Under the pieces are notes generated by a model. It saw only the letters and a program-made list of their open reading frames with translations, made no database searches and was not told where the DNA came from. Shown here one piece after another: positions 46,330 to 54,017 of a DNA stretch of 64,000 nt (its first letter is position 1; the number at the start of each line of letters is the position of its first letter). A program made the position numbers and the translations under genes. Source of the stretch: Mycobacterium scrofulaceum (GTDB lineage: Bacteria; Actinomycetota; Actinomycetes; Mycobacteriales; Mycobacteriaceae); NCBI RefSeq assembly GCF_001667885.1, contig NZ_LZJW01000058.1, forward strand, positions 21,520 to 85,519. The letters run 5' to 3'.

Positions 46330-47739
46330 GTGGTCGAGACCGTCGCGGCCGGCGCCGTGAGCGCACAAGAGGAGCGTGACATTCGCGTGTTACCGCACGT
46401 ACAGCTGCCGATGCGGGTGTTGTCGCTGCGCACCATCGTCGTCGTCGCCGCGCTGTCGGTCATCACCCTCGTCGTGCTGCTGGGTACCTGGGTGTGGGTG
46501 GGGGTCACCAACGATCAGTACAGCCAGCTGGACCGCCGGCTTGACTCGGTCAGCAGTTTGGGCGACATCAATTCGCTGCTGAACAACGTCGCGCACGCCA
46601 GCCCCGACCAGCCCATGCCGGACGGCAACCTGGTGCGCACCGCCCGCATCGGCGACGTGACGGTCTCGGTGCCCAGCAACATCGTGCTGCCCAAGCTGCC
46701 CAATGGATATGCCAACACCACCATCAACGGCGTGCAATACCGCGTCCGCACCTTCTCGGCGGGCCCCGCATCGATCGCGCTGGCCGCGCCGCTGGCCGAA
46801 GCGCAACACCGGATCAACGAGCTGCACCTGCGCGTGTTGCTGATCTGTGCCAGCGTCATCGGCGGCACGGTGGTGGTCGGCTGGGTGATCTCGTTGATCA
46901 TGGTGAACCCCTTCCTGCTGCTGGCCCAGCAGGCCCGCGCGATCAACGCTCAATCGAGCCCCGACGAGGTCCAGGTGCGCGGGGTGCGCGAGGCCGTGGA
47001 GATCGCCGAAGCCGTCGAGGGGATGCTCGCGCGCATCGGCAAGGAACAACAGCGCACCAAGGCGGCGCTGGAGTCGGCGCGCGACTTCGCCGCCGTCGCC
47101 TCCCACGAGCTGCGCACACCGTTGACGGCGATGCGCACCAACCTGGAAGTCCTCTCGACCCTGGACCTGCCCCGCGAGCAGCGCCAGGAGGTGATCGGGG
47201 ACGTCATCCGCACCCAGAGTCGCATCGAAGGGACGCTGACGGCGCTGGAACGGCTGGCGCAGGGCGAGCTGACCACCGTCGACGACTTCGTCCCGTTCGA
47301 TATCACCGAACTGCTGGACCGCGCCGCGCACGACGCGCTGCGGATCTACCCCGATGTCGAGGTGTCGCTGGTGCCCTCGCCCACCGTGCTAATGGTGGGG
47401 CTGCCGACCGGCCTGCGGCTGGTGATCGACAACGCCATCGCCAACGCCGTCAAGCACGGCAACGCCGGCAAGATCCAGCTCACCGTGAGCAGCTCCAGCG
47501 AGGGCGTGGAGATTGCGATCGACGACGACGGCACCGGCGTCCCGGAGTCCGAGCGCGCCGCGGTCTTCGAGCGCTTCGCCCGCGGCTCCACGGCATCGCG
47601 GTCGGGTTCCGGGCTGGGGCTGGCGCTGGTCGCCCAGCAGGCCGAACTGCACGCCGGCACAGCGGCATTGCAGACCAGCCCGCTCGGGGGCACCCGGCTG
47701 TTGCTGAACCTGGCCGGCGACGGTCGCGGACCCGCGTAG
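46330..47739 (+). CDS. PrrB-like sensor histidine kinase, orphan
   Basis: A 469-residue membrane sensor kinase closely resembling PrrB. Two membrane helices (about residues 33-55 and 168-190) flank a periplasmic sensor. A HAMP linker is followed by the H-box FAAVASHELRTPLTAMRTNL with His259, the N-box NAIANAVKHGN and the G-boxes DDDGTGVPES and GSGLGLALV. No response regulator gene is adjacent, unlike prrA-prrB. It occupies the place where eccB2 and eccC2 are expected ahead of the ESX-2 PE gene. GTG 46330 or ATG 46411 may be the start. Confidence 0.92.
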   Translation: MVETVAAGAVSAQEERDIRVLPHVQLPMRVLSLRTIVVVAALSVITLVVLLGTWVWVGVTNDQYSQLDRRLDSVSSLGDINSLLNNVAHASPDQPMPDGNLVRTARIGDVTVSVPSNIVLPKLPNGYANTTINGVQYRVRTFSAGPASIALAAPLAEAQHRINELHLRVLLICASVIGGTVVVGWVISLIMVNPFLLLAQQARAINAQSSPDEVQVRGVREAVEIAEAVEGMLARIGKEQQRTKAALESARDFAAVASHELRTPLTAMRTNLEVLSTLDLPREQRQEVIGDVIRTQSRIEGTLTALERLAQGELTTVDDFVPFDITELLDRAAHDALRIYPDVEVSLVPSPTVLMVGLPTGLRLVIDNAIANAVKHGNAGKIQLTVSSSSEGVEIAIDDDGTGVPESERAAVFERFARGSTASRSGSGLGLALVAQQAELHAGTAALQTSPLGGTRLLLNLAGDGRGPA

Positions 47740-48047
47740 TTTCGGTCGGCATTTCCGCGACGGGAAATCCTGATCGGCCATTTCTTTGTTCGAGGCCGCA
47801 CCGAAATATGGACCATTACTGCCGGCCATTCACCGCCGCCCGCGCGGTAACGGCGTGACTTGTGTGCCTGCAGTGGCGTGCGAGGTTGTTTGACGGATGA
47901 CTGATAACGGGAATACCGCCGGTCAGGGTAATCACGTAATTCCGGCCTGGAGCCCGGGAGGAATGCGAGTGAATACACGAACGGTAGAACCGCACTAGAC
48001 TAAGGCGCCAAGCCCGTCTTATGACGCTGAGCAATCGGAGGGAAATC
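47740..48047. other. Intergenic region between histidine kinase and ESX-2 PE gene
   Basis: A gap of 308 bp with no substantial gene and no visible eccB or eccC remnant. It contains a GGGAGG ribosome binding site (47956-47961) ahead of a short frame (GTG 47969 to TAG 47998) that would encode only about nine residues, a TAGACT -10-like hexamer at 47996-48001, and the GGAGGG ribosome binding site of the PE gene. The ESX-2 promoter should lie here. Confidence 0.5.
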
Positions 48048-48353
48048 ATGGTGCTGCAGGTGCAATCGGAGGCTGTGCTGGCATCGGCTGCCGCGGAGTC
48101 GGGTATCAGCGCCGAGACACAGGCGGCGGCTTCGGCGGCCGCGCCCGTGCTGCTGGGGGTTTTGCCGATGGGCGCGGACCCCGACTCGGCGATGTTCGCT
48201 GCGGCGCTGAACGCGTGCGGCGGAAGCTATCTGGGAGTGGTGGCCGAGCACTCCGCTCAGCGCGGCTTGTTTGCCGGCGCGCAGAGCATCGCCTCGGGGA
48301 CGTACGTCGTCACCGAACTCATGCGTAGCTTGGCGTTGGCGATAGGCGCCTGA
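48048..48353 (+). CDS. PE36: PE36-like PE protein of the ESX-2 locus
   Basis: A 101-residue PE-domain protein, the helical hairpin partner of the adjacent PPE protein. VQSEAVLASAAAESGISAETQAAASAAAPVLLGVLPMGADPDSAMFAAALNACG is typical of ESX-2 PE36. A YxxxE secretion signal is present as Y86-V-V-T-E90. GGAGGG 6 nt upstream fixes ATG 48048. It opens the ESX-2 gene cluster and should be exported as a PE/PPE heterodimer with EspG2 as chaperone. Confidence 0.9.
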   Translation: MVLQVQSEAVLASAAAESGISAETQAAASAAAPVLLGVLPMGADPDSAMFAAALNACGGSYLGVVAEHSAQRGLFAGAQSIASGTYVVTELMRSLALAIGA

Positions 48354-48398
48354 CAGCTAGCTACGCCAGAAGAGGGGCAGCAAAGGGGGAAGTGCGGC

Positions 48399-49586
48399 AT
48401 GGCGGATCCGGGGTGGGCCGCGCGTACGCCTGAGGACAACGATCTGTTGCTCAAGGCGGGTGCCGGCGTCATCACCCATCTGGCCAACCAGGCCGCCTGG
48501 ACAGCGCTGGCGGCGACTCATCACGGCTCGAGCATCGCCTCTGAGATCAACACCATTGCGACGTCGGCGAGCTGGACCGGTGTGGGTTCCCTCGCTTCCG
48601 CGACGAACGCCACGGCGCTGAACGCGTCGCTGCACGGGCTCGCCGGGTGGGTGGACGTCAAGCCCGCGGTGGTCTCGACCGCGGTGTCGGCGTATCAGAT
48701 GGCGTACGGCACGATGCGCCCGGCACCCGAATGCATCGCGAACCGCACCGAGTGCGCGACCGACTACGGCATCAACCCAATTGTGCTGGGCGCCTTGACT
48801 CCCCGGATCACGTCGCTCGAGCTCGAGTATTTCGGATCGATGTGGCCGAACAACTCGGCCGTCGGGGCAAGCTACGGATCGATCCTGACCGCGCTGAGCG
48901 AGAGCCTCGCCATTCCGCCGCCGCTGGCGACCATGGGCGCATCGCCGGCCGCGCCGGCGGAGGCGGCCGCGGCGGTGGGGCAGGCCGCCGCGAACGTCGG
49001 AGCCGGTGACGGCATGCGCGCCGCGATGCAAGGCGCCCAGACGGGTACGCAGGGCGCCGGCCAGGCGGCGTCGGGCGGCCAGGACATCATGAGTCAGGCC
49101 GGCTCGTTCATGGAACCGGTGCAGTCGATGATGGGCGCGGTCCCCCAGGCGATGCAGGCCCCCATGCAAATGATGCAGGCGCCGATGCAGATGATGTCGC
49201 CGCTGCAGTCGATGATGGGCATGTTCGCCAACCCCGGTGCCATGGGTGGGGCGGCGCTGGGAGTTTCGGCGATCTCGGCGACGGAGATGTCGGCCGTCGG
49301 CGCATCGGGCGGCGGCGGGGCCGCGTCCATGGGCGGCGCCGGCATGCCCGCGACCACCTTCACTCGCCCCGTCAGCGCGTTCGAGCCGGGCGGCAGTGGC
49401 CGGCCGGTGGGGTTGCGCCCAAGCGGGGCCTTGGGCGCCGAGGCCATTCGTCCGCAGACCACGACGGTCGGCGGCGGTGCACCGATGGGCGGCATGCCGG
49501 TGGGGCATGGGGCGGGAGGAGAAAGAGGAGCCCGAGACAAAACTGAACAGCCCGCGACGGTGCGGGTTGTCGACACCAGAGTGTGA
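48399..49586 (+). CDS. PPE69: PPE69-like PPE protein of the ESX-2 locus
   Basis: A 395-residue PPE-family protein. The N-terminal about 175 residues form the helical domain that pairs with PE and binds EspG2 (PGWAARTPEDNDLLLKAGAG, WVDVKPAVVSTAVSAY, RITSLELEYFGSMWPNN). The strict Pro-Pro-Glu motif is absent, as in PPE68/69-type proteins. A Met/Gln/Pro-rich stretch and a Gly-rich tail ending TVRVVDTRV follow. It closely matches M. tuberculosis PPE69 as I remember it. Confidence 0.92.
   Translation: MADPGWAARTPEDNDLLLKAGAGVITHLANQAAWTALAATHHGSSIASEINTIATSASWTGVGSLASATNATALNASLHGLAGWVDVKPAVVSTAVSAYQMAYGTMRPAPECIANRTECATDYGINPIVLGALTPRITSLELEYFGSMWPNNSAVGASYGSILTALSESLAIPPPLATMGASPAAPAEAAAAVGQAAANVGAGDGMRAAMQGAQTGTQGAGQAASGGQDIMSQAGSFMEPVQSMMGAVPQAMQAPMQMMQAPMQMMSPLQSMMGMFANPGAMGGAALGVSAISATEMSAVGASGGGGAASMGGAGMPATTFTRPVSAFEPGGSGRPVGLRPSGALGAEAIRPQTTTVGGGAPMGGMPVGHGAGGERGARDKTEQPATVRVVDTRV
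49152..49193 (+). repeat. Tandem 21-bp repeat inside the PPE gene
   Basis: Two imperfect 21-bp units (49152-49172 and 49173-49193) each encode MQAPMQM. The surrounding region is also rich in Met and Gln (PMQMMSPLQSMMGMF). It lies in the disordered C-terminal half of the PPE69-like protein. Confidence 0.7.
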
Positions 49587-49608
49587 AGCCGGCCCGGCCA
49601 AGGGTGAA

Positions 49609-49637
49609 TCGACAGATAAATACAGCAGCCATACACT
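49609..49637 (+). promoter_or_regulatory. Promoter candidate for esxD-esxC
   Basis: A -35-like TCGACA (49609-49614) and a -10-like TACACT (49632-49637) are separated by exactly 17 bp, giving a predicted start near 49644 and a leader of about 50 nt before esxD. It lies in the 109-bp gap after the PPE gene and would let the Esx pair be made independently of PE/PPE. Confidence 0.45.
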
Positions 49638-49695
49638 TCGCTCCATGCCCCAGGTAATTCCGGGGGAGGGCATCAGTAGTTAGGAGAAACCGCAA

Positions 49696-50019
49696 GTGGA
49701 CAGTTCAACAATCCAAGTATCGGCTCAGGTGCTTCGCGATGCTTCCAACCATATCCAGGCGAACATGGAACACGCGATCGCGATCGCCCAGGGCTACATC
49801 GCGAATCACGAAAACGTCATGAACCCTTCGACCTGGTCCGGCGAGGCCGTCACCGCGTCCCACGCGACCGCCATCGAAATCCAGAACGACCTGAACAAGG
49901 TCCTCAACGGCGGAACCCGCCTGGCCGAGGGTCTCAAGCAGGCGGCGGCCTTGATGGAACACCACGAGGCGGATTCGACGCACGCGTTCAGCGCGCTGTT
50001 CGGCGGCCACGGCTCCTAA
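49696..50019 (+). CDS. esxD: WXG100 protein EsxD
   Basis: A 107-residue CFP-10-type WXG100 protein, the partner of EsxC. The turn WxG is present in NPSTWSGEAV (Trp47), flanked by two amphipathic helices. The expected C-terminal YxxxD/E export signal is not visible; the tail reads EHHEADSTHAFSALFGGHGS. Length equals M. tuberculosis EsxD. GTG 49696 has AGGAGA 7 nt upstream. Confidence 0.9.
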   Translation: MDSSTIQVSAQVLRDASNHIQANMEHAIAIAQGYIANHENVMNPSTWSGEAVTASHATAIEIQNDLNKVLNGGTRLAEGLKQAAALMEHHEADSTHAFSALFGGHGS

Positions 50020-50070
50020 CCCATCCACCATTCGTAATTTCACAACCGGCCTTTTGAAGGGAAATGCACA

Positions 50071-50361
50071 ATGTCCAACCCGATCACCTATAACCCCGGC
50101 GCCGTAGCCGATTTCGCGTCCGACATCGGATCGCGTGCCGGCCAGCTGCAGGGAATCTATGACGACACCTCGAACCGCACCAACCAGTTGACAGAATTCT
50201 TCGCCGGTCATGGGGCGAAGCAATTCTTCGAGGCGCAAGCGCAAATGCTCTCGGGGCTGCAGGGGCTGATCGACACGGTGAGCCAGCACGGAATGACGAC
50301 CTCCCACGTGCTGGACAACGCGCTCGCAACCGACCAGAACATCGGCAACTTGTTCGGCTGA
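50071..50361 (+). CDS. esxC: WXG100-family protein EsxC
   Basis: A 96-residue ESAT-6-type partner. MSNPITYNPGAVADFASDIGSRAGQLQGIYDDT and the C-terminal GLIDTVSQHGMTTSHVLDNALATDQ match M. tuberculosis EsxC closely. The WxG turn is replaced by FAGHG, as I recall for EsxC, and no YxxxD/E is seen at the C-terminus. It should form a 1:1 complex with EsxD. Confidence 0.92.
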   Translation: MSNPITYNPGAVADFASDIGSRAGQLQGIYDDTSNRTNQLTEFFAGHGAKQFFEAQAQMLSGLQGLIDTVSQHGMTTSHVLDNALATDQNIGNLFG

Positions 50362-50502
50362 ACGACCTCCCGGGCTCCGATCAACTGATTGGACGTGGCG
50401 GGTGAGTGCGATCGGAGGCGGGGCAGATGCGCTTGAGCGCATGTGCCCCCTTTCGATGTGTAGCCCGCCGGTCGAGGGTGCGCGGCTGGAAAGCGAAATG
50501 AC

Positions 50503-51333
50503 ATGCTGACGACGACGGTCGATGGCCTGTGGGTGCTGCAGGCCGTTACCGGGGTGGAGCAGACCTGTCCCGAGCTGGGCTTGCGCCCGTTACTGCCGCG
50601 GCTCGACACCGCCGAGCGCGCGCTGAGTCATCCGATCGCGGACGAGTTGCGGGCCGCCGGCGCCCTGGACGAGGCGGGCAACGTCGACCCGATGATCCGC
50701 GAATGGCTGACCGTGCTGCTGCGGCGGGACCTGGCGCTGATGGTCAATATCGGTGTGCCGGGCCGCGAACCGACACGGGCGTCCATCTGCCGCTTCGCCA
50801 GCTGGTGGGTGGTGCTCGAACGCCACGCCGAGCTGGTCCGCCTCTACCCGGCCGGCACCGCCAGTGACGAGGGCGGCGCCAGCGACCTGGTGGTGGGCCA
50901 GGTCGAGCGGCTGTGTGGGGTGGCCGAGGTGGCGCCGCTGAAGCCGGTCACCCTCGACACCGAGCAATTGCTGTCATCGGTGCGCGACGCCGCCAGCCTC
51001 CGGACGTTTCTGCTCAGCCAGAACCTCGACGTCGACCAACTGCAGATCGTCACCATGGCCGCCGACCCCGCGCGTTCGGCGCACGCGGCCATCGTGGGAC
51101 TGCAGGCCGGGGTGGGGCCGGACGAGATGGCGCGGATCGCGGTCGGTGATTCGACCGTGTCCATCATCGACACCCCGGCGGGCCGCGTCTGCGTGGAGAA
51201 CGTCATCTCGGGTCAGCGCCGCTACCAGATCCTTTCGCCCGGCTCTCGCAGCGACATCAGCGGCGCCGTCCAGCGGCTCATCCGCCGCTTGCCCGCCGGC
51301 GACGAGTGGTATTCGTATCGGCGGGTGGTCTGA
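50503..51333 (+). CDS. espG2: ESX-2 PE/PPE chaperone EspG2
   Basis: A 276-residue EspG-family cytoplasmic chaperone, the same length as Rv3889c. EspG binds the tip of the PPE helical domain and keeps the PE/PPE dimer soluble before export. Typical elements are VDGLWVLQAVTGVEQTCPELGLRPLLPR and the C-terminal ISGQRRYQILSPGSRSDISGAVQRLIRRLP. It probably serves the PE36/PPE69 pair upstream. Confidence 0.9.
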   Translation: MLTTTVDGLWVLQAVTGVEQTCPELGLRPLLPRLDTAERALSHPIADELRAAGALDEAGNVDPMIREWLTVLLRRDLALMVNIGVPGREPTRASICRFASWWVVLERHAELVRLYPAGTASDEGGASDLVVGQVERLCGVAEVAPLKPVTLDTEQLLSSVRDAASLRTFLLSQNLDVDQLQIVTMAADPARSAHAAIVGLQAGVGPDEMARIAVGDSTVSIIDTPAGRVCVENVISGQRRYQILSPGSRSDISGAVQRLIRRLPAGDEWYSYRRVV

Positions 51334-51453
51334 CGGGGAAGGCCGACTTCTCAACTGACCCAAGATAAGTCAGTTAACCAATGCCTTGGAATAGCAAGCT
51401 GTTACGTGCTTGAAGGGTTTGTTGATCGGTAAACGTGGTATCGCCGAGCGTGT

Positions 51454-51465
51454 TAGCATCGCGAC
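51454..51465 (+). promoter_or_regulatory. -10 element suggesting a leaderless start for the MinD-like gene
   Basis: TAGCAT (51454-51459), a TANNNT-type -10 hexamer, is followed by six nucleotides and then the GTG start codon at 51466. Transcription would begin at or near the GTG, as in mycobacterial leaderless mRNAs. No ribosome binding site precedes this GTG, and the 132-bp gap after espG2 is unusually long and A/T-rich for an ESX operon. Confidence 0.45.
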
Positions 51466-52491
51466 GTGACGAGCCCTTGGAATGACCCGAATATGTCGGA
51501 CGAAGGGGCGCTCAGACGGGGGGATCCGTCAGGGGGCCGCAACTTCCCGGATTCGGTATCCGACACCATGCGCATTACCGATCTTGCCGCGCCTCGAAAG
51601 ATTCCTCCGGGCTCGGGTTGGCGGAAATTCATCTACGTCATCTCTTTTAAAAAAATAAATCCCGGGGAATCGCCCAGCGAGCGGCACTACCGGGACTTGC
51701 AGAACCGTATCCGGCGGCACATCCGGAGGCAGTACGTGATCACGGTGGTGTCCGGCAAGGGTGGAGTCGGGGTTTCCACGATGGTCGCCTGCATCGGTGG
51801 GGTGTTCCGAGAATGCCGCCCGCAGAACGTGATTGCGATCGACGCCGTCCCGGGTTTCGGCACCCTGGCCGACCGCATCGACGAGTCGCCGCCGGGCGAC
51901 TACACCGCGATCATCAACGACACCGACGTACAGGGCTACGCCGACATCCGTGAACACTTGGGACAGAACCCGATCGGGCTCGACGTCCTCGCTGGAAACC
52001 GCACCTCAGACCAGCCCCGGCCGCTGGTGCCCGCGATGTTCTCCGGGGTTCTGTCGCGGCTGCGCCGGACCCACACCGTGATGATCGTCGACACGTCGCC
52101 GGATTTGGAGCACGAGGTGATGAAGCCGGTGCTGGAGAACACCGACACCCTGGTGTTCGTCTCCGGCATCACCGCCGACCGGTCCCGGCCCGTGCTGCGT
52201 GCGGTGGACTACCTGCGATCGCAGGGCTACCACGAGTTGGTCTCGCGCAGCACCGTGATCATCAACCACACCGATCAGATCACCGATAAGGATGCGCTGG
52301 CTTACCTGACCGAGCGGTTCAGCAAAGTCGGCGCGACCGTCGAGGAGATGCCGTTCGATCCGCACCTGGCCAAAGGCGGCCTCATCGACACGGTTCATGA
52401 ATTGAAGAAAAAGACCCGGTTGCGTCTTTTTGAAATTACCGCCGGCTTGGCCGACAAATACATTCCGGATGCGGAGCGGACGACGCCGTGA
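51466..52491 (+). CDS. ESX-2 MinD-like protein (Rv3888c homologue) with altered P-loop
   Basis: A 341-residue SIMIBI-class protein, the same length as Rv3888c. After a variable N-terminus of about 85 residues comes [24 protein letters not shown]. In this family the P-loop reads KGGxxK(S/T); here residue 103, where the catalytic Lys is expected, is Val, while the signature Lys98 remains. [15 protein letters not shown] is the Walker B-like segment and VIINHTDQ the base-specificity region. The relative EspI senses ATP for ESX-1; the role here may be regulatory, possibly without ATP hydrolysis. Confidence 0.88.
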   Translation: MTSPWNDPNMSDEGALRRGDPSGGRNFPDSVSDTMRITDLAAPRKIPPGSGWRKFIYVISFKKINPGESPSERHYRDLQNRIRRHIRRQYVITVVSGKGGVGVSTMVACIGGVFRECRPQNVIAIDAVPGFGTLADRIDESPPGDYTAIINDTDVQGYADIREHLGQNPIGLDVLAGNRTSDQPRPLVPAMFSGVLSRLRRTHTVMIVDTSPDLEHEVMKPVLENTDTLVFVSGITADRSRPVLRAVDYLRSQGYHELVSRSTVIINHTDQITDKDALAYLTERFSKVGATVEEMPFDPHLAKGGLIDTVHELKKKTRLRLFEITAGLADKYIPDAERTTP

Positions 52492-54017
52492 CATCAGCGC
52501 ATAAGGTCGCCTTCCCGGCGCGCTGTGCGGTCAACATTTCCTACGAGAAGCATCTCTGCTCGCAAGTGTTCCCGGCCGGAATTCCGGTGGAGGGATTCTT
52601 CGAGGGAATGGTCGAGCTCTTCGACGCCGACTTGAAACGCAAAGGCTTTGAAGGCATTACGTTACCGGCGGGCAGCTACGAGCTGCACAAGATCAACGGT
52701 GTCCGCCTCGACATCAACAAGAGCCTCGACGAGTTGGGTGTGCAGGACGGCGACACCCTGGTGCTGGTGCCCCGGGTCGACGGCGAATCCTTCGAACCGC
52801 AGTACGAGTCGCTGTCGACCGGTCTGGCGGCCATGGGCAAGTGGCTGGGCCGCGAGGGTGGTGACCGGATGTTCGCCCCGGTGACGCCGTTGACGGCCGC
52901 GCACACCGCCGTCGCGATCATCGCGATGGCGGCCGCGGTGGTGGTGGCGCTGACGCTGCGGGCGCGGACCTTCACCGACAGCCCCATCCCGGCCGCGGTG
53001 GCCGGCGCCGTCGGTGTCTTGCTGGTGATCGCGACGACCGTCGTCTGGTGGGGCTGGCGCGAGCGGCGCGACCTGTTCAGCGGGTTCGGGTGGCTGGCCG
53101 TGGTGTTGCTGGCCGTCGCGGGCGCCTGCGCGCCGCCGGGCAAGCTGGGTGCGGCGCACGGGCTGATCGGACTCGTGATCGTGATCCTGGGTGCCATCGC
53201 CATCGGCGTGACGACGCGGAAGCGGTGGCAGACCGCGGTGGTCACCGCGGTGGTGACGGTCTGCGGGATCGTGGCCGCGGTCGCCGCGGTCCGGATGTTC
53301 CGGCCGGCCTCGGCGCAGGTGTTGGCCATCTGCGTGCTGATCGGGTTGCTGATCCTGGTCAGGATGGCCCCGATGATCGCGTTGTGGGTGGCTCGGGTGC
53401 GGCCGCCGCACTTCGGATCGATCACCGGCCGCGACCTGTTCGCCCGGCGCGAGGGCATGCCCGTCGACACGGTCTCGCCGGTCAGCGAGGACGAATCCGA
53501 GGACGAGGACAACGAATTGACCGACATCACCGCGCGCGGCGCGGCCATCGCCGCCTCCGCGCGGCTGGTCAACGCGGTGCAGGTCGGTGTCTGCGTCGGG
53601 GTGTCGATCGTTCTGCCCGTCGCCGTGTGGGGGGTGCTGACACCGGGGCGCCCGTGGGCGTGGTTGGCGCTGGTGGTCGCCGGACTGGTGGTGGGCATCT
53701 TCATCACCCAGGGCAGGGGGTTCGCCGCCAAGTACCAGGCCGTCGCACTGGCCTGCGGGGCCGCCGCCGCCGTGTGTGCCGGCGTGGTCAAATATGCCCT
53801 CGCCGAGCCGAAAGACGTTGTCAGCGGGCTGCTTTGGCCGGCCGTGGCGGTGGCGGCTTTCGCCGCGTGCGGCCTGGCCGCAGCGCTGTTGGTGCCGACG
53901 GTGCGGTTCAGGCCTTTGATCCGGTTGACCGTGGAATGGGTGGAAGTGTTCGCGTTCATCGTCTTGTTGCCGGCGGCGGCGGCCCTGGGAGGGCTGTTTA
54001 CGTGGATTCGCCACTAA
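52488..54017 (+). CDS. eccD2: ESX-2 membrane channel component EccD2
   Basis: A 509-residue protein, equal in length to Rv3887c. Residues about 8-90 form the ubiquitin-like cytoplasmic domain ([33 protein letters not shown]...[10 protein letters not shown]), followed by about 11 membrane segments and an acidic linker rich in Glu/Asp around residue 330. EccD dimers line the ESX inner-membrane pore together with EccB, EccC and EccE. GTG 52488 overlaps the preceding stop by 4 nt. Confidence 0.93.
   Translation: MTSAHKVAFPARCAVNISYEKHLCSQVFPAGIPVEGFFEGMVELFDADLKRKGFEGITLPAGSYELHKINGVRLDINKSLDELGVQDGDTLVLVPRVDGESFEPQYESLSTGLAAMGKWLGREGGDRMFAPVTPLTAAHTAVAIIAMAAAVVVALTLRARTFTDSPIPAAVAGAVGVLLVIATTVVWWGWRERRDLFSGFGWLAVVLLAVAGACAPPGKLGAAHGLIGLVIVILGAIAIGVTTRKRWQTAVVTAVVTVCGIVAAVAAVRMFRPASAQVLAICVLIGLLILVRMAPMIALWVARVRPPHFGSITGRDLFARREGMPVDTVSPVSEDESEDEDNELTDITARGAAIAASARLVNAVQVGVCVGVSIVLPVAVWGVLTPGRPWAWLALVVAGLVVGIFITQGRGFAAKYQAVALACGAAAAVCAGVVKYALAEPKDVVSGLLWPAVAVAAFAACGLAAALLVPTVRFRPLIRLTVEWVEVFAFIVLLPAAAALGGLFTWIRH

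Noticed and set aside
47740..48047. Remnant of eccC2 or eccB2 before the PE gene
   Set aside because: No frame in this gap shows Walker motifs, membrane segments or other EccB/EccC character; the gap appears to be only regulatory DNA.
53048..54001. Long open frame upstream of mycP2 that would give an 871-residue protein
   Set aside because: The first 318 residues are Arg/Gly-rich and out of frame with eccD2, which is clearly the coding frame there; mycP2 has a signal peptide starting at GTG 54002.
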